A stretch of DNA of 5,006 nt from Gammaproteobacteria bacterium (lineage in GTDB: Bacteria > Pseudomonadota > Gammaproteobacteria > Eutrophobiales > Eutrophobiaceae). Under the pieces are notes generated by a model. The model was not told where the DNA came from and made no database searches. It was given only the letters and a program-made list of their open reading frames with translations. The position numbers were made by a program, and so were the translations under genes. Every line of letters begins with the position of its first letter. Within the stretch, counting starts at the first letter, position 1. The stretch spans positions 1 to 5,006 of the forward strand of contig VYCZ01000005.1 in NCBI GenBank assembly GCA_009843675.1, read 5' to 3'. This document shows, one piece after another, positions 1 to 5,006 of the stretch.

Positions 1-248
1 ACCGTTTGTCGCGTGCGCTTATCGGGGATGAACTGGCTGACCAGCTTCAATATCCCAAACTGTTCACCTGGGGCTCCTTGTTCTTTTTTGCTTTGGAGCA
101 AAGAACCAAAGCGTATTTCAACAAACTTTTCAGAGGGGGCATACCGGATGCCTTTGAGTTGATGACGCAGATTTCCAATTATGAAAAGCAGGGTATCAGC
201 TACAAACTTCCGGATAGCGCCCACTCGGAATTATCGAAAAAATGGTGA
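1..248 (+). CDS. C-terminal end of a conserved protein of uncertain function (5' truncated by window)
   Basis: The frame is open from the left edge (first whole codon at 3) to a TGA at 246-248, so this is the last 81 codons of a longer gene; the TTG at 6 is not a credible start. The translation looks like real protein: charged and aromatic, with a hydrophobic run (LFTWGSLFFFALEQ) about a quarter of the way in, and a polar tail ending in SELSKKW. I do not recognise it firmly. The stretch LIGDELADQLQYP faintly recalls the C-terminal part of MpaB/latex-clearing-type oxygenases (DUF2236), but no catalytic residue lies in this fragment, so this is a weak guess. GC is about 47% by hand count, well below the genes that follow. 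It ends 48 bases before the transporter gene on the same strand, with a palindrome between, so joint transcription is possible but unproven. Confidence 0.65.
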   Translation, partial: RLSRALIGDELADQLQYPKLFTWGSLFFFALEQRTKAYFNKLFRGGIPDAFELMTQISNYEKQGISYKLPDSAHSELSKKW

Positions 249-262
249 TAATGGTGGATAAC

Positions 263-286
263 GGGGACAGATTTCAATCTGTCCCC
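263..286. repeat. Perfect GGGGACAG/CTGTCCCC palindrome, REP-like element
   Basis: The arms GGGGACAGATT (263-273) and AATCTGTCCCC (276-286) are perfect reverse complements around a 2-base centre; as a hairpin this gives a 10-bp stem with a 4-base TTCA loop. Palindromes with GGGGACAG...CTGTCCCC ends recur in many proteobacterial genomes and, as I recall them, are often linked to REP-associated Y1 transposases (RAYT); that assignment is from memory and not shown by this window, which has no transposase. No T-run follows on either strand (AAATTTG on +), so it is not a canonical intrinsic terminator. It lies in the 48-base gap between two same-strand genes, and its right edge is ten bases from the first ATG of the transporter gene. 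Confidence 0.7.
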
Positions 287-296
287 AAATTTGTGC

Positions 297-2606
297 ATGA
301 TGTCTGATACGAAGATACCGTTGCTGCTGGACCGCTACATCGAAATTATCCTGCGCCGCCGCTGGGTGGTTATTGCGCTCGCAACGCTGATTATGCTGGC
401 TGTGACCGGGGGAGTGCGTTTCGTCGGCGTTACCAACGACTACCGCAGCCTGTTTGACGAGGGCAACCCGCAACTGGCCGCTTTCGATGCCCTGGAGGAC
501 ACTTACACCGAAACCAATACGGCGTTGATCGCCATTGCCCCCCTGGAGGGCTCGGTGTTCACCCGGGAGGCCCTGGGCGCGGTTGAGGAGCTGACCGAAG
601 CCGCGTGGCGCGCTCCTTATTCCACCCGGGTCGATTCATTGACCAATTACAACCATAGCGAGGCGTTCGGCGACGACCTCGTAGTGGAGCCTCTTGTCGA
701 TGACGCGCAATCCCTGAGCGATGCCGACCTGCAGAGGGTCGAAGAAATTGCGCTGAATGCAACCGAAATTGCCGGACGACTGGTCGCCCGTGACGGCCGT
801 GTGGCCGGTATGGCGATTACCTTCTCCTTGCCGGAAAACCCCGACGCCGCAGTGATCGAGATAACCGATTATCTCAATACCCTGCTGGATGAGTTACGCA
901 CAACGCGCCAGGATATCGCCTATTATCTCACCGGCGACGTTGTCCTGAACCGCGCTTTCGCGGATGCCACCAAGGATGATATGGAGAAACTGAGTCCGGT
1001 CGTGTTCCTTATCATCCTGGCGGCAACCGCCGTGCTGCTGCGTTCCGCAATCGGTACCCTGGTAACAATGCTCCTGGTTATGTTCACCGTCAATACGACG
1101 ATGGGCTTTGCCGGCTGGATTGGCACGGTGTTCAACCCGGCCAATGCCGGCGTGCCGCTCATCGTCATGACTATTGCCGTTGCCGATTCCATCCACATCG
1201 TCACAGCCGCTTTGGCAGGTGTGAGTCGCGGCCTGGATAAAAGAACGGCAATTACCGAATCGTTGCGTAGTAATGCCTGGCCGGTATTTCTCACATCGGT
1301 CACGACCGCCGGTGGGTTTCTCACATTAAATGCTTCAGATTCACCGCCATTTCATGTCCTGGGCAATCTCGTGGCGTTCGGCGTGCTGTGTGCGTTCATC
1401 TATTCCATGACTCTTCTGCCGGCGTTACTTTCAGTCCTGCCGCTGCGCGCACGTCCGGCCCGGCCCGATCAGCCCGGGTTCTTCGACCGCTTCGGCGCGT
1501 TCGTCATTGCCCGCCGCACCTTCCTGCTGTTCTTCTTCTCACTGCTGACCGTTGTCCTGATTTCGGGCATCCCGCGCAACGAACTTACCGACAACTGGAC
1601 GCAGTATTTCGATGACCGGTACCGGTTCAGGAGCGACACGGACTTCGTGCTCGAAAATCTGACCGGCATGGAAACGCTGGAATACTCCCTTGAGAGCGGG
1701 AGCGAGGGCGGCATCACTGATCCTGACTATATGCGCGCAGTGGATAACTTCGCCGAATGGTTTCGCGCGCAAGCGGAGGTCTTCCACGTCCAGGCCTTCC
1801 CGGATATCATGAAACGGCTGAACAAGAATATGCACGCTGACGATCCGGCTTTTTACCGACTGCCTGACAGCGCGGAACTCGCCGCGCAATACCTGTTGCT
1901 TTACGAGTTTTCCCTGCCGTTCGGCAGTGACCTTAATAACCGTATCGACATCGCCAAATCCGCCACCCGTATGACTGTCGTGGTGCGCGGCCACACTTCC
2001 GCTCAACAGTTGCGCGAGATCGACGCTCGGGCACATGATTGGCTGCGCGCCAATACCCCCGGCATGGCAACCTCTGCAACAGGTGTCAGCATCACATTTG
2101 CCCACCTGTCACAACGTAACATCAACAGTATGCTGCGCGCCACGATTATCGCCATGGCCCTGATATCGTTTATTTTTATCTGGGTGTTCAAAAGCGTGCG
2201 CCTGGGTCTGGTCAGCCTTGTACCCAATTTCCTGCCTGCGGCGTTGAGCTTCGGTCTGTGGGGCTACCTGGTCGGCCAGGTAGGACTTGCAGGTTCCGTA
2301 ATGACAGCAGTCGCGTTCGGCATCATCGTGGACGATACGACTCATTTCCTGAGCAAGTACCTGAAAGCCCGGCGCGCGGGCCACGCTGCGCCTGAAGCCG
2401 TGCTCTACACTTTCCGTACCGTCGGTCAGGCGCTATGGACCACTACCCTGGTCCTGGTCGCGGGTTTCCTGGTATTCGCTCTATCGGGATTCGAGGTAAG
2501 CTGGTCGCTTGGCCTCATGGTGTCGGGTACCATCGTGTTTGCGCTGCTCGCTGACTTTTTCCTGCTGCCGCCGCTGTTACTGGCGATCGACAGGAAGAAA
2601 TTATGA
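297..2606 (+). CDS. RND/MMPL-superfamily transporter (COG1033-type predicted exporter)
   Basis: This is an inner-membrane, presumably proton-driven exporter of 769 aa. It has the duplicated RND plan: TM1 about 24-43, a large periplasmic loop about 44-232, TM2-TM6 about 234-380; then TM7 about 408-427, a second loop to about 612, and TM8-TM12 about 615-765. The TM4-equivalent of each half carries matching acidic motifs, ADSIH (D297, H300) and VDDTTH (D679, D680, H683). The latter is typical of the COG1033 group (relatives of HpnN and MmpL-type lipid transporters) and is the likely proton-relay site. At about 770 aa it is shorter than AcrB-type pumps (about 1,050 aa), as this group is. The frame opens at TTG 291, but ATG 297 or ATG 300 (MSDTK) are better starts; none has a clear Shine-Dalgarno, because the palindrome occupies the leader. 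Its TGA is followed 53 bases later by the LolA-like gene. The substrate is not readable; lipid-like cargo is inferred from family and neighbours. Confidence 0.9.
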   Translation: MMSDTKIPLLLDRYIEIILRRRWVVIALATLIMLAVTGGVRFVGVTNDYRSLFDEGNPQLAAFDALEDTYTETNTALIAIAPLEGSVFTREALGAVEELTEAAWRAPYSTRVDSLTNYNHSEAFGDDLVVEPLVDDAQSLSDADLQRVEEIALNATEIAGRLVARDGRVAGMAITFSLPENPDAAVIEITDYLNTLLDELRTTRQDIAYYLTGDVVLNRAFADATKDDMEKLSPVVFLIILAATAVLLRSAIGTLVTMLLVMFTVNTTMGFAGWIGTVFNPANAGVPLIVMTIAVADSIHIVTAALAGVSRGLDKRTAITESLRSNAWPVFLTSVTTAGGFLTLNASDSPPFHVLGNLVAFGVLCAFIYSMTLLPALLSVLPLRARPARPDQPGFFDRFGAFVIARRTFLLFFFSLLTVVLISGIPRNELTDNWTQYFDDRYRFRSDTDFVLENLTGMETLEYSLESGSEGGITDPDYMRAVDNFAEWFRAQAEVFHVQAFPDIMKRLNKNMHADDPAFYRLPDSAELAAQYLLLYEFSLPFGSDLNNRIDIAKSATRMTVVVRGHTSAQQLREIDARAHDWLRANTPGMATSATGVSITFAHLSQRNINSMLRATIIAMALISFIFIWVFKSVRLGLVSLVPNFLPAALSFGLWGYLVGQVGLAGSVMTAVAFGIIVDDTTHFLSKYLKARRAGHAAPEAVLYTFRTVGQALWTTTLVLVAGFLVFALSGFEVSWSLGLMVSGTIVFALLADFFLLPPLLLAIDRKKL

Positions 2607-2648
2607 TGCATACACTCCAGTACTCTTTCCAGGTGATATTACATCCAC

Positions 2649-2653
2649 AGGAG
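2649..2653 (+). promoter_or_regulatory. Shine-Dalgarno site that fixes the start of the LolA-like gene
   Basis: AGGAG lies six bases before ATG 2660 and is the best ribosome site in the operon. It supports starting the protein at 2660, where a normal signal peptide begins, over the in-frame ATG at 2603. That one overlaps the transporter stop (ATGA) but would add 19 residues with no export character in front of the signal sequence. Confidence 0.75.
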
Positions 2654-2659
2654 AAAATT

Positions 2660-3484
2660 ATGGTTCGCGTATTCCCTGTCCGATCAAAGGCCGCGCTGTT
2701 TACAACCTGCTTGTCCTTGCTGGCATGTTTGTGCATGCCACTTCATATATCCGCAGAAAACGCCACTCCTGAAGAAATCGGATTGAATATTGCCCGCGCA
2801 ACCGACGAACGGGCGCAGGGGTACGGCAATTTCACGGCGCGCCAGACCATGGTTCTGCGCAACAAGCAGGGACAGGAAAGCACGCGCTCGCTCAGGGTCA
2901 AGGTGCTGGAGGTGGAGGGCGACGGCGACAAGAGCCTGTTTGTATTCGATGAACCGCGCGACGTTGAGGGTACCGCTTTTCTCATCCATGCTCACAAGGT
3001 GGAAGCGGATGACCAGTGGCTGTACCTGCCGGCGTTGAAACGGGTAAAGCGCATCAGTTCGGCCAACCGTTCCGGTTCATTCATGGGCAGCGAGTTCTCC
3101 TATGAAGACATGGGCGCCCAGGAACTGGAGAAGTACACTTACCGCTACCTGCGTGATGAAGCATGCGGCGAGTTGACCTGCACGGTCATCGAGCGCGTGC
3201 CCACGGACAGGAAGTCCGGTTACAGCCGCCAGGTGGTGTGGCAGGACCGGGACGAGTTGCGCACCTGGAAAGTCGAGTATTACGACCGCAAGGATGCGCA
3301 CCTGAAAACGCTTACCATGGACGGCTACGCGCAGTACCTGGACAGTTACTGGTATGCCGGTGAAATGACCATGATCAACCATCTCACCGGCAAGAGTACC
3401 GACCTGAACTGGAGCGACTACCAGTTCCGCACCGATTTGAATGCTCGTGATTTTACGCAAACCGGATTGAAGCGGGTGCGCTGA
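2660..3484 (+). CDS. Periplasmic LolA-like protein ('outer membrane lipoprotein-sorting protein', PF17131/COG2834 type)
   Basis: A 274-aa exported protein. The N-terminus has basic residues (R3, R8, K10), a hydrophobic core about 11-28, and a likely signal peptidase I site after ISA (residue 32). LLAC at 20-23 resembles a lipobox, but the hydrophobic core continues past it, so lipidation is less likely. The mature part matches the LolA-like family: an early amphipathic helix, then strands, with the hallmark stretch WLYLPALKRVKRISS (120-134) followed by GSFMGSEFSYEDM (139-151). Proteins of this fold are half-barrels that shelter lipid moieties in the periplasm. This family is distinct from true LolA, so the database name should not be read as a lipoprotein-sorting role. 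C169 and C174 could form a disulfide. It is 53 bases downstream of the transporter and overlaps the barrel gene by one base, which suggests a shuttle between them (inference). The frame also contains an upstream ATG at 2603, rejected in favour of 2660. Confidence 0.88.
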   Translation: MVRVFPVRSKAALFTTCLSLLACLCMPLHISAENATPEEIGLNIARATDERAQGYGNFTARQTMVLRNKQGQESTRSLRVKVLEVEGDGDKSLFVFDEPRDVEGTAFLIHAHKVEADDQWLYLPALKRVKRISSANRSGSFMGSEFSYEDMGAQELEKYTYRYLRDEACGELTCTVIERVPTDRKSGYSRQVVWQDRDELRTWKVEYYDRKDAHLKTLTMDGYAQYLDSYWYAGEMTMINHLTGKSTDLNWSDYQFRTDLNARDFTQTGLKRVR

Positions 3485-4755
3485 TGTTACGCCGCGCCGC
3501 CCTTCATCGAGCGGCCTTCGTACCTGTCTGGCTCCTGGTATCGGTCTTTGTGGCGGGCACCTGCGCGGGGATTGAGATTGCCCATTACGATTTTTCCGGC
3601 AGCATAGGCATCGAAGGCCGCTGGTATCCCGAGTCTGCCCTGCATCCCGGCCAGCGCGACCACGCGAGCGGCTTTGTCCTCGAACCGGAGTTCTACATCG
3701 AGGACGTCGAGGGCCGGAGTTTCACCCTGGCGCCGTTCTTTCGTTACGATGCAGCGGACTCGCGGCGTACCCACGTAGACCTGCGTGAAGCCTATCTGCT
3801 GATGTTCGGCGCCATGGGCGATAACGAGTGGGAATTGCGTCTTGGGGTGGACCAGGTATTCTGGGGCGTGGTCGAATCGCAGCGCCTGGTCGATGTCATC
3901 AACCAGGTGGACTTCGTCGAACATCCTGATGGAACGGCCAAGTTGGGGCAACCCATGGCCCATGCCACCCTGTCCGGTGACTGGGGCGTGCTGGAGCTGT
4001 TCGGTTTGCCCTATCATCGCGCCCGGACCTTTACCGGCCGGCGCGGCCGCCTGCGCCTGCCGCTGGTAATAGACGACGATAACATCCGCTACGAAAGCGC
4101 AGCCGAGGAGTGGCACCTTGACTACGCGGTGCGCTACAGCAACAGTTTCGGCCCGCTGGACCTGGGCTTGAGCGTGTTCGACGGCACCAACCGGGAGCCT
4201 GCCGCGCAGCTGGAGATAACGCCCGGGGGCGAGTTGAACCTGGTTCAATACTACACCCAGATCCGCCAGTTCGGTCTGGACGCCCAGTTGATCCTCGGCG
4301 ACTGGCTGTTCAAACTGGAGGCGATCCAACGCGCCGGATCGCTGGACCTGCGGGGCAGGGAAGAGGATTACGTAGCGACCGTAATCGGTGTCGAGCGCAC
4401 GCTCTATTCCATATTCGATTCGGTTGCGGACATCACCCTGTTCACTGAATGGCACTATGATGACCGGGACCGGGATGCGCCGCCGAGCCGTTCACCGGGC
4501 ACATTCGAAAATGAACTCTTCGCGGCCGCACGCCTGGCGTTCAATGATGTCCGGAGTACCGAGATTGTCGCAAGTTTTATCGGGGACCTGGGACGGTCCT
4601 CCCACTCTCTGGCCGTCGGTTTGGACCGGCGTCTCTCAGACAACTGGTCGCTGCACCTGGAGGCGATCGTCCTGCTCGGCACCGACAGGGAGGATATCCA
4701 CTATTCTACCCGTAATGACAGCTTCATCGAGCTGAACCTGAGTTACAGTTTCTGA
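3484..4755 (+). CDS. Outer-membrane beta-barrel protein, DUF1302/alginate-export-like
   Basis: A 423-aa protein with a Sec signal peptide (basic N-terminus with R3, R4 and R9, hydrophobic core about 12-25, cleavage near residues 28-29). Many amphipathic strands alternate polar and hydrophobic residues, and it ends in LNLSYSF with the C-terminal phenylalanine recognised by the BAM complex. The segment FWGVVESQRLVDVINQVD (126-143) resembles the WG...D..N..D signature of DUF1302 and alginate-export-type barrels. It is probably a porin or export channel, or a receptor for material carried across the periplasm. Start ATG 3484 overlaps the preceding stop (TGATG) with no good Shine-Dalgarno, so translational coupling to the LolA-like gene is likely. 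The 3' end overlaps the convergent protease gene by 13 bases. A 322-codon antisense frame beneath it is a composition shadow. The outer-membrane location is well supported, the family assignment moderately, the substrate unknown. Confidence 0.85.
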   Translation: MLRRAALHRAAFVPVWLLVSVFVAGTCAGIEIAHYDFSGSIGIEGRWYPESALHPGQRDHASGFVLEPEFYIEDVEGRSFTLAPFFRYDAADSRRTHVDLREAYLLMFGAMGDNEWELRLGVDQVFWGVVESQRLVDVINQVDFVEHPDGTAKLGQPMAHATLSGDWGVLELFGLPYHRARTFTGRRGRLRLPLVIDDDNIRYESAAEEWHLDYAVRYSNSFGPLDLGLSVFDGTNREPAAQLEITPGGELNLVQYYTQIRQFGLDAQLILGDWLFKLEAIQRAGSLDLRGREEDYVATVIGVERTLYSIFDSVADITLFTEWHYDDRDRDAPPSRSPGTFENELFAAARLAFNDVRSTEIVASFIGDLGRSSHSLAVGLDRRLSDNWSLHLEAIVLLGTDREDIHYSTRNDSFIELNLSYSF

Positions 4756-5006
4756 ACTGTAGTCGTTATTACCGCAGTATCCGCTGTGCCGGGTTCCCCG
4801 TCTGCTGCCTGCCGGACCGGCACGACCAGGTCATAGAGAATCCTGGCGGCTTCATCCAGGAACGGGTCGAGTTGTTCCAGTTCTTCATCATACCCGGGAT
4901 CATCGGCATCAGGAGAGACAGGCTCCAGCCCCGCCGCCACGCGCAACTCATTCCGGATTGCCTCCGTTTCCAGCCGCAGCTTTTCACGTTCTGCCCTGCG
5001 TTTGCC
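4743..5006 (-). CDS. prc: C-terminal end of tail-specific (carboxy-terminal processing) protease Prc/Tsp
   Basis: The frame is open from the right edge to TAA (complement of 4743-4745) and encodes the last 87 residues of a larger protein. It begins with a charged helix (KRRAEREKLRLETEAIRNE), then a short acidic linker, then LDPFLDEAARILYDLV. This arrangement, a basic/acidic helix, an 'AAGLEP' turn, and a 'DP(Y/F)LDEA..I..DL' helix, matches the C-terminal DUF3340 region of Prc, a periplasmic S41 serine protease of about 650-700 aa that in E. coli degrades SsrA-tagged proteins and processes PBP3. The catalytic Ser/Lys and PDZ domain lie outside the window. After the last helix comes a tail of about 26 residues rich in A, T, V and G, which looks poorly conserved. 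The apparent TTG start at 4946 is internal. The gene converges on the barrel gene and shares its last 13 bases. Confidence 0.72.
   Translation of the reverse strand, partial: GKRRAEREKLRLETEAIRNELRVAAGLEPVSPDADDPGYDEELEQLDPFLDEAARILYDLVVPVRQAADGEPGTADTAVITTTVQKL
4744..4761. terminator. Small inverted repeat at the convergent gene ends, possible weak bidirectional terminator
   Basis: TACAGTT (4744-4750) and AACTGTA (4755-4761) are perfect reverse complements around a TCTG loop, extendable by two G-T wobble pairs. The repeat contains the barrel gene's TGA (4753-4755) and all but the last base of the protease stop. The stem is AT-leaning and no strong T-run follows on either side, so intrinsic termination would be weak; it may be a chance palindrome or an RNA 3'-end structure. 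Confidence 0.25.

Noticed and set aside
247..252. GATAAT as a possible -10 promoter element for the operon
   Set aside because: It matches five of six consensus bases, but no TTGACA-like -35 lies at a 17-base distance (CTCGGA at 224-229) and there is no extended TG motif; too weak to annotate.
241..258. Imperfect direct repeat AATGGTGAT / AATGGTGGA
   Set aside because: Only two 9-base units with two differences, spanning a stop codon; probably chance.
263..286. Palindrome read as a rho-independent terminator of the upstream gene
   Set aside because: The stem is strong, but no run of T follows on either strand.
1539..2105. A 188-codon minus-strand frame inside the transporter gene
   Set aside because: It is antisense to the second periplasmic loop of a complete RND protein, with no family resemblance and no ribosome site noted; a composition shadow.
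2720..2730. Lipobox-like LLAC in the LolA-like protein signal region
   Set aside because: The hydrophobic core continues past the cysteine and a good signal peptidase I site (ISA) follows nine residues later, so a lipoprotein call is not supported.
3487..4455. A 322-codon open frame on the minus strand inside the barrel gene
   Set aside because: It lies fully antisense to a convincing signal-peptide plus beta-barrel gene, has no recognisable domain, and long antisense frames are expected in GC-rich coding DNA.
4769..4987. Second minus-strand frame at the right end
   Set aside because: It overlaps the Prc-like frame in another phase and its translation (rich in W, M, R and S) looks like a frame-shifted shadow.

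Overview
The window reads as chromosomal DNA of a Gram-negative proteobacterium, most likely a gammaproteobacterium. The grounds are a tail-specific protease (Prc/Tsp) C-terminus, an outer-membrane beta-barrel ending in phenylalanine, Sec signal peptides, and a short GGGGACAG...CTGTCCCC palindrome of a kind common in proteobacterial genomes. The main genes are GC-rich (sampled lines about 60% or more). The first 240 bases are clearly poorer (about 47% by hand count). No species call is possible.

Layout: (1) 1-248, the 3' end of a + strand gene of uncertain function. (2) 249-296, a 48-base gap holding an 11-bp-arm perfect inverted repeat that ends ten bases before the next gene. (3) 297-4755, three same-strand genes that look like one operon: an RND/MMPL-superfamily transporter (769 aa), a secreted LolA-like protein annotated in databases as 'outer membrane lipoprotein-sorting protein' (274 aa), and an outer-membrane beta-barrel protein with a DUF1302/alginate-export-like motif (423 aa). 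The spacer between the first two is 53 bases; the second and third overlap by one base (TGATG). (4) 4743-5006, the 3' end of a convergent minus-strand prc-like protease gene, whose last codons overlap the barrel gene by 13 bases.

The operon places one component in each envelope compartment: a proton-driven inner-membrane pump with two large periplasmic loops, a soluble periplasmic carrier with a LolA-type fold, and an outer-membrane barrel. The simplest reading is a trans-envelope route for a hydrophobic or lipid-like substrate, without the HlyD-type adaptor and TolC-type channel of classical RND pumps. The component families are recognisable; the joint function and substrate are inference. 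No CRISPR array, tRNA, rRNA, transposase or phage gene is visible. The only candidates for something less described are this three-part system and the palindrome placed against its start codon.
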